From: Frankiales bacterium | GTDB lineage: Bacteria; Actinomycetota; Actinomycetes; JAFAQI01 | Direction of reading: 5' to 3' | Length of the DNA stretch: 64,000 nt | NCBI GenBank assembly: GCA_025980465.1 | Contig: JAICXJ010000005.1 | Span: forward strand, 1-64,000 | Part shown: one piece after another, positions 16,828 through 26,452 of the stretch | Layout of the letters: each line of letters begins with the position of its first letter | How positions within the stretch are numbered: position 1 is the stretch's first letter | Notes under the pieces: generated by a model | Seen by the model: the letters and a program-made list of their open reading frames with translations, nothing else | What the model was told of the DNA's origin: nothing | The model's database searches: none | Made by a program: the position numbers and the translations under genes

Positions 16828-17979
16828 CTAGATGCCGAAGGGTGTTGCGATGCCTCCGGCGAGATGGCTGGTGTCGTTGACCAGCCGAACGACGTCGGCG
16901 GCTTCCGGCCGCCAGTCGATTATCGACAGCGACGCCAGATCGAGGTACACCCGAAACACACTGTGCAGCGGGGCGTCCAGCGCGTCGCGGAGCAACAGCT
17001 TGATCGGCGTCACATGCGTCACGACCAGAATTCGGCGCTCGCCGTACTCGTCAATGACCCGCTGCCGGGCCGCAGCGACCCGGATCGCGGTCGATGCCAT
17101 GCTCTCCCCGCCCGGCGGCGCGACCGTCGGGTCAGCCAGCCAGGTCCTGAGCTGCTCCGGCGCCTGCTTGCCGACCTCGCCGAACGTTAGTCCTTCCCAG
17201 TCTCCGAAGTCGGTCTCGGTGAAGCCGTCCTCGACAATCACGTCGCGGCCGAGCTTGAGCGCAACCGTCTCGGCGGTCTGCCGGGCCCGGCGCAACGGCG
17301 AGCAGACAATCAGCTCCACGCCGAGATCAGCGAGGCGTGCCGCGGCCGCGGCCGCTTGCGCCTCGCCGCGGTCAGTCAACGCCGAGTCACCACGGCCACT
17401 GAATCGTTTCTCGATCGACAGCGGCGTCTCGCCGTGGCGAAGCAGGATCGCGACCGTCGGCATCCCGGTCGGGGCGCTCCAGCCGTAGAGCGTGTTGCTC
17501 ACCCCCGCCTTCGGCGCTGCGGCCGCCTCCGGGCCGGCGGTCTCCCGTGCCGTCCAGGCCCGGCCGACCGCCTGGTCGTCCATCGCCTGGTTCGCGAGCC
17601 GATCCGCATAGGAGTTCTGAGCCCGCGGGATGTGGGTGAACGTCGTACGCGGGATCTGACGCAGCAGGCCGGCCGCCTGCTTGGCGAGCTGCTGCATGTC
17701 GGGGTGCTTGACCTTCCACTGGTTAGTCATCTGCATCACGACCAGCTTCGAGTCCATCCGGACCGCCACGTCGGTGGCGCCGAGGTCGATCGCGGCCTGC
17801 AACCCGGCGATCAGCCCGCGGTATTCCGCGACGTTGTTGCTCGCCACGCCGATGCCACCGGCCGCCTCGGCGAGCACCTCATCACTGTCGGCATCGCGGA
17901 CGACCGCGCCGTACCCGGCCGGGCCCGGGTTGCCGCGCGACCCGCCGTCCGCCTCGACGACGACGCGTCGCTCGCTCAC
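16828..17979 (-). CDS. bifunctional RNase H / acid phosphatase
   Basis: The GTG at 17979 overlaps the stop of the zinc-ribbon gene (GTGA), giving 383 residues. Residues 1-135 form an RNase HI domain with Asp11 (EADGGSRGNPGPAGYG), Glu52 (NVAEYRGL), Asp76 (RMDSKLVV) and Asp127 (NSYADRLA). A linker leads to a histidine-phosphatase domain (from 175) with LLRHGETPLS and the distal VVTHVTPIK. The N-terminal half removes RNA from RNA/DNA hybrids; the Mycobacterium tuberculosis counterpart is Rv2228c, whose phosphatase half has been linked to alpha-ribazole phosphate. Third gene of a four-gene minus-strand operon ordered hydrolase, Nif3, zinc ribbon, RNase H. Confidence 0.95.
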   Translation of the reverse strand: MSERRVVVEADGGSRGNPGPAGYGAVVRDADSDEVLAEAAGGIGVASNNVAEYRGLIAGLQAAIDLGATDVAVRMDSKLVVMQMTNQWKVKHPDMQQLAKQAAGLLRQIPRTTFTHIPRAQNSYADRLANQAMDDQAVGRAWTARETAGPEAAAAPKAGVSNTLYGWSAPTGMPTVAILLRHGETPLSIEKRFSGRGDSALTDRGEAQAAAAAARLADLGVELIVCSPLRRARQTAETVALKLGRDVIVEDGFTETDFGDWEGLTFGEVGKQAPEQLRTWLADPTVAPPGGESMASTAIRVAAARQRVIDEYGERRILVVTHVTPIKLLLRDALDAPLHSVFRVYLDLASLSIIDWRPEAADVVRLVNDTSHLAGGIATPFGI

Positions 17980-18719
17980 AGTCCGGACTCGGCGGTCCGC
18001 ACCAGGATCCGCCGGCATTCCTCGCACCGCAGCACCTCATCCGCGGGCGCATCGCGGAGCCGGTTGACGTCGGTGGTGTTGAGCTGCAGATGGCACCCCT
18101 GGCACGCACCACGATGCAGCGCCGCCGCCCCCACGCCGCCGGAAGAGGCGCGCAGCTTGGTGTAGAGCGCCAGCAGGTCCTCCGCCACCGCCGCCGCGAT
18201 CTCGCTGCGCTGTGCGGTGGTCTTCTCGACCTCGGCGGCGATCTCCTCGAAGGCCGCGTCGCGTCGGTGCGCCGCGTCCGCCAGTGAGGCCTGGACGCCG
18301 CCCTGCTCCTGGCGCAGCAGCTCCAGCCTGGTCTGGACCGCCTCGCGCTGCTCCATGACCTCGAGCTCCGCGTCCTCGAGCTCGGCCTGTCGCCGGTGCA
18401 ACGACTCGATCTCCGACTGCAGGTTCTCCAGTTCCTTCGGAGACCCCACTTGGCCGCTGTCCAGCCGTTGCTGGTCGCGCTGCATCCGGCTCCGCACCTG
18501 CTCGACGTCGGTATCGATCTTCGCCTGCTCGCGGCCGAGATCGCTGTCCTCGGTCTCGGCGCGCACGATGTCGGCTGCAAGCGACTCGTTGCGCTCGGTG
18601 AGAGTCTCGATCTCGGCGAGCTCCGGCAGCGTCGCGCGGCGGTGCTCGAGCCGGTCGAGCGTGGAGTCGAGCCCCTGTACGTCGAGCAGGCGCAGCTGAT
18701 CCTCGGGAGCGGCGTTCAC
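17976..18719 (-). CDS. coiled-coil zinc-ribbon protein (C4-type)
   Basis: This 247-residue protein is a long heptad-rich coiled coil (about residues 10-185; NESLAADIVRAETEDSD, LENLQSEIESLHRRQAELED). It ends in a C4 zinc ribbon with CQGC (ACQGCHLQLN) and CEEC (RCEECRRILV). GTG at 18719 is chosen because the sequence from NAAPEDQLRLLDVQ matches the family start. Stop and start overlap with the RNase H gene. Actinobacterial members (Rv2229c type) are conserved beside RNase H and Nif3; a nucleic-acid role is likely but unproven. Confidence 0.92.
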   Translation of the reverse strand: MNAAPEDQLRLLDVQGLDSTLDRLEHRRATLPELAEIETLTERNESLAADIVRAETEDSDLGREQAKIDTDVEQVRSRMQRDQQRLDSGQVGSPKELENLQSEIESLHRRQAELEDAELEVMEQREAVQTRLELLRQEQGGVQASLADAAHRRDAAFEEIAAEVEKTTAQRSEIAAAVAEDLLALYTKLRASSGGVGAAALHRGACQGCHLQLNTTDVNRLRDAPADEVLRCEECRRILVRTAESGL

Positions 18720-18733
18720 GAAGCGATCTGGCC

Positions 18734-19876
18734 TTAGTCGTCGGTCGGATGGGCGTGGCCGGTCCACGGGTCAGTGACGATCCGCGAGACGGTCGCGTCC
18801 ACGTTAGTGCCATCAGCAGCAAGGTCGGCGACGAGGAGCTCGGCCGCCAGATCCAGCCAGGGCGCCTCGGTCGCCCAGTGCGCGGCGTCGATCAGCCCGA
18901 TGCCGGTGTCGGCGACCGCCTCTGACGTGCGGTGGTGTTTGAGGTCGGAGGTGACGAGGACGTCGGCGCCGCGCGAAGCCGCGAGCTCGGCGAGGTCACC
19001 GCAGGACCCGCCTCCGACGGCGACGGTGCGCACCGGCCGGTTGGGGTCACCGGCCGACCGCACGCCCCACGAGGTCCGCGGCAGCGCCGCCGCCACGGTC
19101 GCGGTGAACGCGGCGAGGGTGGTCGGGGCGGCCAGCTCCCCGATCCGCCCGAGGCCGAGTGACGACGGCGCGGCGGCGAGCTCGACGACGTCGTAGGCCG
19201 GCTCCTCGTAGGGATGAGCCGCGACGAGCGCCGCCAGGATCGAGGCTCGGGCGCAGCGCGGCGCGATCGTCTCCAGCCGCGACTCCTTCACGTGCTCGAC
19301 CTGTCCTGGCGAGCCGATCGTCGGCACGCTCGACGGGCCGGGCGTGAAGGTTCCGACACCCTCGCCGAGATACCCGCAGCGGGTGTAGTCGCCGACGGTG
19401 CCGGCGCCGGCCGCTGCCATCGCATCGAGCACCCGCTCGGCGGCGTCGGCCGGCACGAACGTGACGATCTTGTCGAGGCTGCCCGGGGCGAGCGGCTGCA
19501 GGACCCGGGTGCCGGACAGCTGGAGCGCCCTCGCCAGAGCGTCGTTGACGCCCGGGCTGGCGACGTCGGCATTGGTGTGGGCGACGTAGAGCGCCACTCC
19601 GTGAGTGATCAGCCGGTGCGCCACCCGACCCTTCGCTGTCGTCGCCGCCACCGACTCGGTCCCGCCGAGGAACAACGGGTGGTGGGTGACGAGCAGGTCC
19701 GCGCCCCCGGCGACTGCCTCCTCGGCGACGACCTCGACCGGGTCGATGGCGAAGTGGACCTTGCCGACCTCGGCCTCCGGATCCCCACAGACCAGCCCGA
19801 TCGAGTCCCAGCTCTGTGCCCACGCCCGGTCGTAGTGCCGGTCGAGAACCGCGACCACGTCCAGGACGGTCGGCAT
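18734..19876 (-). CDS. Nif3-like dinuclear metal-centre protein
   Basis: The ATG at 19876 shares a base with the stop of the upstream hydrolase (TGATG). The 380-residue protein is the long Nif3/YqfO form. The two metal-binding halves have VTHHPLFLGG and VAHTNADVASPGVND at the N-terminus and DVLVTSDLKHH plus a distal DAAHWATE at the C-terminus. They flank a PII/CutA-like insert (about residues 115-215; VTFVPADAAERVLDAM, AAHPYEEPAYDV). It forms a toroidal hexamer in homologues, and its biological role is still unsettled. Co-conserved with the zinc-ribbon gene that follows. Confidence 0.93.
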   Translation of the reverse strand: MPTVLDVVAVLDRHYDRAWAQSWDSIGLVCGDPEAEVGKVHFAIDPVEVVAEEAVAGGADLLVTHHPLFLGGTESVAATTAKGRVAHRLITHGVALYVAHTNADVASPGVNDALARALQLSGTRVLQPLAPGSLDKIVTFVPADAAERVLDAMAAAGAGTVGDYTRCGYLGEGVGTFTPGPSSVPTIGSPGQVEHVKESRLETIAPRCARASILAALVAAHPYEEPAYDVVELAAAPSSLGLGRIGELAAPTTLAAFTATVAAALPRTSWGVRSAGDPNRPVRTVAVGGGSCGDLAELAASRGADVLVTSDLKHHRTSEAVADTGIGLIDAAHWATEAPWLDLAAELLVADLAADGTNVDATVSRIVTDPWTGHAHPTDD

Positions 19877-20706
19877 CAGCGACCCACGAGCCGGTCGAGC
19901 GCGGGCTTGACGCAACCCGGCCGCTCCATCCAGAGGAGGTGACCGACGTGGTCGACCACCTCCACCCAGGCACCCGGGATCCGATCGGCGGTGTCGATCG
20001 ATGCCGACGGCGGCAGCGGGCTCGCCGCGCCGGCCACAAACCCGACCGGCACCGACAGGTACGGCAACGCCGCTTCAAGTCGCGGCAACTCGGCGTGGAT
20101 CGACTCCAGGGTGCCGGCGTATGTCGCGACCGACAACCGCAGGTCGTCGGGACATGGCGGCCCGCTCTCCCACGTCGCGCTGTATGCCGGCCAGACCAGC
20201 CGCAAAGCTGTCAAGGCATCCTCGTCGGTGCTCTCGCCGCGCTTCTCGCGCTCGTCGAGCTCGCTGACGCGCGCCAGGACCTCCGGCGGCGTACGTCGCA
20301 TGAACTCCTCGTCCATCGCGTTCTCGCCGCCGTCCCCGACCGCCCCGAGCGGATCGAGACACAGCACTGCGTCGACCCGGTCGGCGCGCGCGACCGCGAC
20401 ATGCAGGGCGAGGTGGCCACCCCAGGAGTGACCTACGAGGTAGGCCGTCGGCCAGTCGAGATGATCGAGGACAGCTGCTACGTCGGCGATCGCGGTCGCG
20501 ATGTCGTACGGCCCCGACTCGATCGACGGCGCCAGCCCGCGCTGCTGGAACGATGCCACGCGGTAGTTGGGGCCGAGCTCGTCGACGATGCTGGCGAGAT
20601 AGTTCGACATGCCCGGACCGCCGTGCAACGCCAGCACCCGGGGGCCGTCACCGGCGACCCAACCGGCCAGCAGGCCACCGGCAGCGGGCGCCGCGAACTC
20701 CTGCAC
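19876..20706 (-). CDS. alpha/beta hydrolase, proline-iminopeptidase-like
   Basis: The product of about 276 residues has HGGPGMSNYL (oxyanion region), the nucleophile elbow GHSWGGHL, and late VDHVGHLLWMERP carrying the catalytic His. The HGGPG motif and EEFMRRTPPE cap region point to the prolyl-aminopeptidase S33 group. The GTG at 20706 is favoured; an alternative start at 20751 would overlap the divergent phosphatase gene. It heads the Nif3 operon, with its stop overlapping the Nif3 start. Confidence 0.82.
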   Translation of the reverse strand: MQEFAAPAAGGLLAGWVAGDGPRVLALHGGPGMSNYLASIVDELGPNYRVASFQQRGLAPSIESGPYDIATAIADVAAVLDHLDWPTAYLVGHSWGGHLALHVAVARADRVDAVLCLDPLGAVGDGGENAMDEEFMRRTPPEVLARVSELDEREKRGESTDEDALTALRLVWPAYSATWESGPPCPDDLRLSVATYAGTLESIHAELPRLEAALPYLSVPVGFVAGAASPLPPSASIDTADRIPGAWVEVVDHVGHLLWMERPGCVKPALDRLVGR

Positions 20707-20749
20707 GGGTACCAACCTAATGCTTCGTTCGGTCCGGCATGCTGGTCGC

Positions 20750-21319
20750 ATGAACCACTCGCAACTGTGGCTGGTACGACACGGTGAGACCGAGTGGAGT
20801 GCGGCCGGACGTCACACCGGGCGCACCGATGTGCCACTCACCGACGCCGGGCGTGCGGCGGCGAAGCGGCTCACCGACATCCTGCATGGCCGCACCTTCG
20901 ACCTGGTGTTGACGTCGCCGATGAAGCGTGCGATCGAGACCTGCGAACTTGTCGGATTCGCCGGCGGCGCACTGACCACGGGTGATCTCAGCGAGTGGGA
21001 CTACGGCGAGTACGAGGGCGTGACGACCGACCAGCTCCGGTACCGCCACCCCGGCTGGACGCTGTTCTTCGACGGCTGCCCGGGAGGCGAGACGCTCGCA
21101 GAGGTGGCAGCTCGTGCCGACCGGGTCGTGGCGCGGGCCCGGACCATCAACGGGCCGGTGATCGCATTCGCCCACGGCCACATCCTGAGAGTGATAGGTG
21201 CCCGCTGGATCGGTGCGCCGGCCGTGGTCGGCGCCAACCTGGTGCTGTCGACCGCGACCGTCAGCGTGCTCGGCTACGAGCGGGAGACGCCGGCCATCCT
21301 CCGCTGGAACCTCACCTGA
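20750..21319 (+). CDS. histidine phosphatase family protein
   Basis: This 189-residue protein of the phosphoglycerate-mutase-like family has the phospho-acceptor LVRHGETEWSAAGRHTGRTD at the start, SPMKRAIETCEL, the acid in DLSEWDYGEYEG, and the second catalytic His in AFAHGHILRVI. The ATG at 20750 is the first that begins the domain properly. It is divergent from the hydrolase operon with only about 43 bp between starts, so promoters overlap. The substrate is unknown; members act on sugar phosphates or phosphoserine metabolites. Confidence 0.9.
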   Translation: MNHSQLWLVRHGETEWSAAGRHTGRTDVPLTDAGRAAAKRLTDILHGRTFDLVLTSPMKRAIETCELVGFAGGALTTGDLSEWDYGEYEGVTTDQLRYRHPGWTLFFDGCPGGETLAEVAARADRVVARARTINGPVIAFAHGHILRVIGARWIGAPAVVGANLVLSTATVSVLGYERETPAILRWNLT

Positions 21320-21328
21320 CTCACGACC

Positions 21329-23695
21329 CTAGAGGCCGTGGTGCGCATGTCGCTGCGCAGGTTGCCGTCCGGCGGGTTGCGGCGGTGGCGGCAGCAACGC
21401 CGACCGCCGCTTGATCGGCCTGACCACCGGCTTATCCGTCGTGACGACGACGCTCTCACCGTCGTGGTGGAACGCGACCTCGCCGTCGTCGCCGTTGTGC
21501 AGCGAGTAGGTCACCTCGCGGTGGTCGACCTCCACTCGCAGTCGTACGCCGCGCCACCGAATCGAGAACGCTAGGCGGGTGATCCCGTCCGGCAGTGCCG
21601 GGTCGAACCGCAGCTCACCGCCATGGTCGCGCAGCCCACCGAACCCGGACACCAGCGCGATCCAGGCGCCGGCAAGTGAGGCCATGTGGAGGCCGTCGCG
21701 GCTGTTGTGATGAAGGTCGCGAAGGTCGATCATCGCGGCCTCGTAGGCATAGTCGTGGGCGAGCTCGAGATGCCCGACCTCAGCCGCCAGCACCGCCTGC
21801 GTGCATGCCGACAGCGACGAGTCACGCACCGTGCGGCGCTCGTAGAAGTCGACATTGCGCGCCTTGTCCTGCGGACTGAAGCGGTCTCCGCACCAATGCA
21901 TCGCCAGTACCAGATCGGCCTGCTTGATGACCTGCTTGCGGTAGAGGTCGAAGTACGGCGCCGACAGCAGCAGCGGGTACTTGTCGCGATACGCCTCGAA
22001 GTCCCAGATCTCGTGCCGGGTGTAGCCCTCGGACTGCGGATGAACGCCGAGCTTCTCGTCGTACGGGATGTACACGTCGTTTGCCGCGTCCCGCCAGGAG
22101 GCTGCCTCCTCGATCGTCACCCCGAGCTCTTGGGCGAGGGTGGGATGACGAACGGCTCCGTCTGCCGCGGCGACCATGTTGCGCGCCGCCATGAGGTTGG
22201 TGAACACGTTGTCGTCGGCGATCGCGCTGTACTCATCAGGGCCGGTGACGCCATCGACGTGCCATTTGCCGTCGACATCGTGATGACCGAGCGACATCCA
22301 CATTCGCGCGGTCTCGACGAGAATCTCCAGACCGCCCTGCTGCTCGACCGAGTCGTCGCCGGTGACAACCCGGTAGCGCTCGACCGCGTCGGCGATGTCG
22401 GCGTTGATGTGGAAGGCCGCCGTACCGGCCGGCCAGTAGCCGGAGCACTCGTGACCGCGGATCGTCCGCCAGGGGAAGGCCGCGCCCTTGAGGCCGAGCT
22501 TGGCGGCGTGTTCGCGAGCGAGGTCGAGGGTGGAGTGCCGCCACCGGATCACGTCCGCGGCGGCTTTCGGCTGGGTGTAGGTCAGCACCGGAAGGACGAA
22601 TCCCTCGGTGTCCCAGAAGGTGTGACCGTCGTAGCCCGGACCGGTCAGCCCCTTCGCCGGGATGCAGCGCCGCTCGGCGCGGGCGCCGGACTGCAGGACG
22701 TGGAACAAGCCGAACCGGACCGCCTGCTGGATCTCGGCGTCGCCTTCTACCTCGACGTCGGCCGACTCCCAGAAGTCGTCGAGGTAGGCACGCTGCTCGT
22801 CGAGCAGTCCTTCGAAGCCGGAGTAGCGAGCGCTCGAAAGCGCCGCCGCCACCTGGTCGCGCAGCGACGGACGTGACCGGCGCGACGACCAGCCGTAGGC
22901 AACGAGCTTCACCAGCCGCAGCCGCTCACCCGGCTTGAGGTGCGCCACAACGGTCGTGCGGGCCCAGTCCTTCTTGGTGTCGATGTCGACTTCCAGGCGA
23001 CCGTGCCCGTCGATGATGTGGTCCATCCCGGCGGCCATCGTCAGGTTGCTCGCCCGGGTGTGGTGCATGAGGATGCCGCCGTTCTCGTGGCGGGAGTTCT
23101 CCAGTGCCACCAGCGGCCGATCGAGGATCGCCGTCACCCGAGGATCCGCCTTCAGCCGTGGCAGCTCCTCGTTCGCCACCAGCTCGGACTGGATGACGAA
23201 ACGCACCTGCCGATCGACCGGCTCGACGATGTATTCGATCGCGGCGACCGCCCGCTGCACGAACGACACCAAGCGCCGGGACCGGATTCGCACCCGCTGG
23301 CCGGCCGGAGATCCCCAGTCCAACGTCCTGGTCAGCGTGCCGGCCCGGAAGTCGAGCAGCCGCTGGTGCTCGTGCAGCTCGCCGTACCGGACGTCGAGGG
23401 GCTCGTCGTCGACCAGGCAGCGGATCAGCTTTCCGTCGGTGACGTTGACGATCGTCTGCCCCGACTCCGGATAGCCGTAGCCGGCCTCGGCGTAGGGCAG
23501 CGGACGTTGCTCGTAAAACGAGTTGAGGTACATGCCGGGGATGCCGTGCGGCTCACCCTCATCGAGGTTCCCCCGCATTCCGATGTGTCCGTTCGACAGC
23601 GCGAAGACCGACTCCGACTGCGCCAGCAGCTCAGGGTGGAATGAAGTCTCCCGGACCGCCCACGGCTCGACCGGGTACGCCGACTGCTCGATCAC
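21329..23695 (-). CDS. GH65 family disaccharide phosphorylase
   Basis: This 788-residue glycoside hydrolase family 65 enzyme has an N-terminal beta-sandwich ([19 protein letters not shown]), an (alpha/alpha)6 barrel with [20 protein letters not shown], and the general acid Glu (about residue 486) in [10 protein letters not shown]. Members phosphorolyse trehalose, maltose, kojibiose or similar disaccharides to beta-glucose-1-phosphate. The frame starts where the beta-phosphoglucomutase gene ends (GTGA overlap), so the product can be fed straight to glucose-6-phosphate. Trehalose is the most likely substrate in an actinobacterium, but the sequence does not settle it. Confidence 0.93.
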   Translation of the reverse strand: MIEQSAYPVEPWAVRETSFHPELLAQSESVFALSNGHIGMRGNLDEGEPHGIPGMYLNSFYEQRPLPYAEAGYGYPESGQTIVNVTDGKLIRCLVDDEPLDVRYGELHEHQRLLDFRAGTLTRTLDWGSPAGQRVRIRSRRLVSFVQRAVAAIEYIVEPVDRQVRFVIQSELVANEELPRLKADPRVTAILDRPLVALENSRHENGGILMHHTRASNLTMAAGMDHIIDGHGRLEVDIDTKKDWARTTVVAHLKPGERLRLVKLVAYGWSSRRSRPSLRDQVAAALSSARYSGFEGLLDEQRAYLDDFWESADVEVEGDAEIQQAVRFGLFHVLQSGARAERRCIPAKGLTGPGYDGHTFWDTEGFVLPVLTYTQPKAAADVIRWRHSTLDLAREHAAKLGLKGAAFPWRTIRGHECSGYWPAGTAAFHINADIADAVERYRVVTGDDSVEQQGGLEILVETARMWMSLGHHDVDGKWHVDGVTGPDEYSAIADDNVFTNLMAARNMVAAADGAVRHPTLAQELGVTIEEAASWRDAANDVYIPYDEKLGVHPQSEGYTRHEIWDFEAYRDKYPLLLSAPYFDLYRKQVIKQADLVLAMHWCGDRFSPQDKARNVDFYERRTVRDSSLSACTQAVLAAEVGHLELAHDYAYEAAMIDLRDLHHNSRDGLHMASLAGAWIALVSGFGGLRDHGGELRFDPALPDGITRLAFSIRWRGVRLRVEVDHREVTYSLHNGDDGEVAFHHDGESVVVTTDKPVVRPIKRRSALLPPPPQPAGRQPAQRHAHHGL

Positions 23696-24441
23696 ACGAC
23701 CTCCCCGTCGAGCAGCTCGGCGAGATCCGCGACCACCACGGTCGCGCCGTTGTCGCGCAACGCGGCGGCGTGGCCGGCCCGGTCGACGCCGACCACCGCC
23801 CCGAAGTTGCCGGCGCGGCCCGCCTGCACACCCGCGATCGCATCCTCGAAGACCGCCGCTTGGATCGGCTTCACACCAAGCCGCTCGGCCGCTGCGAGAA
23901 AGGTGTCGGGCGCGGGCTTACCGACCAGCCCTTCCTCGCGGATCGTCAGGCCGTCGACACGAAGTTCGACGTACTCGTCCAGTCCGGTCACCGCGAGCAC
24001 ATCGGCAGTATTGGCGCTGGAGGACACCACCGCACGGCGTAAGCCGAATTCGCGAGCTGCCTTCAGGTATCGGCGCGAGCCCTCGAACACCTCGACCCCG
24101 CCGCTTCGGATCCGCTCGACCAAATCCGCGTTCTTGCCGTTACCGACGCCGTTGACGGTCGCGGCTCCGGGTAGGTCGTCCGGCTGCCCCTCCGGCAGCG
24201 TGATCCCGCGGCTGGAGAGGAAATCACGGACCCCGTCGGCGCGGGGCTTGCCGTCAACGTAGGCGAGGTAGTCCTGGCGGGTGAACGGCGAGAACTGCCC
24301 ACCCTCCTCGCGCGCCCGAGCCGCGAGGAAGGAATCGAACGCCTTCGTCCACGCCGCGGCGTGGACCGCCGCGGTGTCGGTCAGCACGCCGTCGAGGTCG
24401 AACAGGCACGCCGTCACGCCGTCGGGCAGGCCGAGGACCAC
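23692..24441 (-). CDS. beta-phosphoglucomutase family HAD hydrolase
   Basis: The GTG at 24441 has AGGGAGA 6 bases upstream. The 249-residue product opens with the HAD nucleophile motif FDLDGVLTD (Asp15, Asp17), then has [12 protein letters not shown] (motif II) and [16 protein letters not shown] followed by [15 protein letters not shown] (motifs III and IV). The cap has the helical beta-PGM layout. It converts beta-glucose-1-phosphate to glucose-6-phosphate, matching the GH65 phosphorylase that follows with overlapping codons. Confidence 0.93.
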   Translation of the reverse strand: MVLGLPDGVTACLFDLDGVLTDTAAVHAAAWTKAFDSFLAARAREEGGQFSPFTRQDYLAYVDGKPRADGVRDFLSSRGITLPEGQPDDLPGAATVNGVGNGKNADLVERIRSGGVEVFEGSRRYLKAAREFGLRRAVVSSSANTADVLAVTGLDEYVELRVDGLTIREEGLVGKPAPDTFLAAAERLGVKPIQAAVFEDAIAGVQAGRAGNFGAVVGVDRAGHAAALRDNGATVVVADLAELLDGEVV

Positions 24442-24575
24442 GCTGCTCTCCCTGCTGAAGGGTGGTTGCGCCACGGAAGGACTCCCCCGCGCGCTCGTTT
24501 GGGCTACGGATGAACCGTACGCGAGTCGGCTCGCGTAGAGCACAATGACAGGAAAGAACGTCCTCGGAGGTGCTC

Positions 24576-25214
24576 ATGCCGGCGTCAGCAGAGCAGAAGA
24601 AGGACGGCGACCTGCGTACCGTCCTCACCCGCGCCCACACCGAAGCCAGCAAGTTGCTCGAGGCCGCGGACGGTCCGCCGCTTGACATCGTGGCCTGGCT
24701 GTCCGCGCACATCGCGGCGTTCAACCACGCCGTCTACCCGACGGTGCGCCGGCGCATCCCCGACGGCAGCGAGCTCATCGCGGCCGACCGGGTCATCGTC
24801 AACAAGCTGGCGAGATCGCTGCGCATCATGGAGCGTCGCCACAGCGGCGACATCCTGGCAGCGGGGCTGTCCAGCGAACGGCTCACGGCCAGGCTCACCG
24901 ATCTGGTGCGCACCCACCAGGCGGTGCAGGGGCGCATCCTCGACCAGCTCGAGAAGTGCCTCGACGCCGACGACGTGAGCGACCTCGCCGACGCCTACGA
25001 GTCGGCGCTCGCCCACGCTCCGAGCCGACCCCATCCGCACTTCGCCCGCGGCGGGCTGATGTTCCGGCTCGACGCGCTTCGCGACCGGCTGCTCGACACG
25101 ATGGACGGTCGTCACGTGCCGATCCCGCGGCTGACCCGACGGCGGATCATCCCCGGGCGGTGGGGCAACTACTTCCTCGGGGGGACCGCAGAGGAGCACC
25201 GAAACGCCGGGTGA
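24576..25214 (+). CDS. hemerythrin-like (HHE) domain protein, probable
   Basis: ATG at 24576 with GGAGG 8 bases upstream. The 212 residues are all-helical by composition. His residues are spaced as in HHE four-helix bundles: WLSAHIAAFNHAVYPTV, MERRHSGD and LVRTHQAVQGRILDQLE. The C-terminal 60 residues (HAPSRPHPHFARGGL, then IPRLTRRRIIPGRWGN) are basic. If it binds a di-iron or metal centre it may sense oxygen or carry metal. Divergent from the beta-phosphoglucomutase. Assignment rests on His spacing only. Confidence 0.6.
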   Translation: MPASAEQKKDGDLRTVLTRAHTEASKLLEAADGPPLDIVAWLSAHIAAFNHAVYPTVRRRIPDGSELIAADRVIVNKLARSLRIMERRHSGDILAAGLSSERLTARLTDLVRTHQAVQGRILDQLEKCLDADDVSDLADAYESALAHAPSRPHPHFARGGLMFRLDALRDRLLDTMDGRHVPIPRLTRRRIIPGRWGNYFLGGTAEEHRNAG

Positions 25215-25328
25215 GCCCAGCCATCCGGCGGCCGGTGAGCACGGCGATTGCTGAACAAGAGCATCACCCATTCGGCTTCGTCGTTCGCGGCTTCGAGCGA
25301 CACCTCGGTGAGGTGGCCATGCGGCCAA

Positions 25329-25427
25329 GCGATGTGGCATTACGTGAGCAATGTGAGCTGCCAGGCGCGCATTTGCCATAGCAATGTGGCATTGCCATTG
25401 GCAGGGAGACAGCAATGCCACATTGCT
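25329..25427. repeat. AGCAATGTG repeats with 16-bp perfect inverted repeat
   Basis: Near-copies of AGCAATGTG(GCAT) start at 25329, 25348 and 25380. The last is the left arm of a perfect 16 bp inverted repeat (25380-25395 with 25412-25427) around a 16-base spacer. The arms are not GC-rich and no T run follows, so a simple terminator is doubtful. The element fills the space between the HHE gene and tRNA-Val. Confidence 0.6.
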
Positions 25428-25447
25428 TGAGCCGCATCTTCGTCTCG

Positions 25448-25521
25448 TGGTCCCAGACAGACTCGAACTGCCGACCCCCTCGTTGTAAGCGAGGTGCTCT
25501 AGCCAACTGAGCTATGGGACC
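25448..25521 (-). tRNA. tRNA-Val (anticodon UAC)
   Basis: The 74-base minus-strand cloverleaf has acceptor GGTCCCA pairing with TGGGACC, D-stem GCTC/GAGC, anticodon stem CCTCG/CGAGG with loop CTTACAA (anticodon TAC), and T-arm GGCAG-TTCGAGT-CTGTC. The discriminator base is A and CCA is not encoded. Confidence 0.95.
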
Positions 25522-25553
25522 CGGTAGTCAAGGCTAGTGCCCGGGTCGGCTCG

Positions 25554-26018
25554 CTACAGGTCGGCGAGTGCCTTGAGGTAGTCGGTGATGTCACGCGCAT
25601 TCGGGATCGCGGTGCGGACCGTCCAGCGAATGGTTCCGGTGCGATCGATCGCGTAGGTGCGGCGGCCGGCAGCACCGAGCGAGTCGTCGAAGGCGCCGTA
25701 CTTGCTCGACACCGCGCCGTGCGGCCAGAAGTCCGACAGCAGCGGGATCGTCAGCCGCTCCTGATCGGCAAAGGCGCGCAATGACGGGACCGGATCGCAG
25801 GAGACGGCCAGCACGTCAGTGCCCAGGTCGTCCCAGGCCGCGACGTTGTCGGACAGCTCTCGCATCTCACCGCTGCAGACGCCCGTGAAGGCGAACGGGT
25901 AGAAGACGAGCAGGACGTTGCGCAACGGCCGACGGACCGAGAGCGTCTGCTCCTGGCCGTGTTGGTCACGCAACGTGAAGTCCGGGGCTTCATCCCCGAC
26001 ATCAAGCGGCTCGGTCAC
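25554..26018 (-). CDS. ahpE: AhpE-type 1-Cys peroxiredoxin
   Basis: This 154-residue AhpC/TSA family protein has the active site FYPFAFTGVCSGEM with peroxidatic Cys48 and the downstream Arg in GRRTYAIDRTG. There is no second conserved Cys. It matches the AhpE subgroup of actinobacteria, which reduces hydroperoxides and peroxynitrite using mycothiol/mycoredoxin or thioredoxin. Its start overlaps the stop of the DUF3052 gene, as in the Rv2238c-Rv2239c pair. Confidence 0.92.
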   Translation of the reverse strand: MTEPLDVGDEAPDFTLRDQHGQEQTLSVRRPLRNVLLVFYPFAFTGVCSGEMRELSDNVAAWDDLGTDVLAVSCDPVPSLRAFADQERLTIPLLSDFWPHGAVSSKYGAFDDSLGAAGRRTYAIDRTGTIRWTVRTAIPNARDITDYLKALADL

Positions 26019-26452
26019 CGCCGACCCCGAGCCGCCTTCGGCGCGACCAGTCGGGCGCCGTTCCAGTCCGCAGCGGCGGAGATGCTCGAGGTCTGCTGCA
26101 GGCCCGCGGTCGGCGCCGCCTCGCTGACGTCACTCGGCTCGACATGACCGTCGCGTCCCGCCTTCGGGGTCAGCAGCCAGATCACCCCGTGGTCGGCCAG
26201 CGGCGTGAGCGCGTCGACGAGAGCGTCGACCAGATCGCCATCGCCCTCGCGCCACCACAACATGACCAGGTCGACCACGTCGTCGTAGTCCTCATCGACG
26301 AGCTCCGCGCCGCATCGTTCCGCGATCGCCTGGCGCAGCTCGTCGTCGCAGTCGTCATCCCAACCGAGTTCCTGCACGACGGCACCACCGGTGATTCCCA
26401 GCTTGTCCACAACGCCGTGCGGCGGCGCCGCCCCGCCGGCGGGGGTGCTCAC
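26015..26452 (-). CDS. DUF3052 family protein
   Basis: This 145-residue protein has the DUF3052 core: VVDKLGITGGAVVQELGWDDDCDDELRQAI, then a very acidic DEDYDDVVDLVMLWWREGDGDLVDALVDAL and GVIWLLTPKAGRDGHVEPSDVSEAAPTAGL. GTG start. No enzyme motif is visible; the family is actinobacterial and of unknown role. It sits divergent to aceE and is coupled to ahpE by a 4 bp overlap. Confidence 0.93.
   Translation of the reverse strand: MSTPAGGAAPPHGVVDKLGITGGAVVQELGWDDDCDDELRQAIAERCGAELVDEDYDDVVDLVMLWWREGDGDLVDALVDALTPLADHGVIWLLTPKAGRDGHVEPSDVSEAAPTAGLQQTSSISAAADWNGARLVAPKAARGRR

Noticed and set aside
19047..20078. Long minus-strand frame overlapping the Nif3 gene
   Set aside because: The product is Arg/Gly/Pro-rich with no domain and lies out of frame with a clear Nif3 protein.
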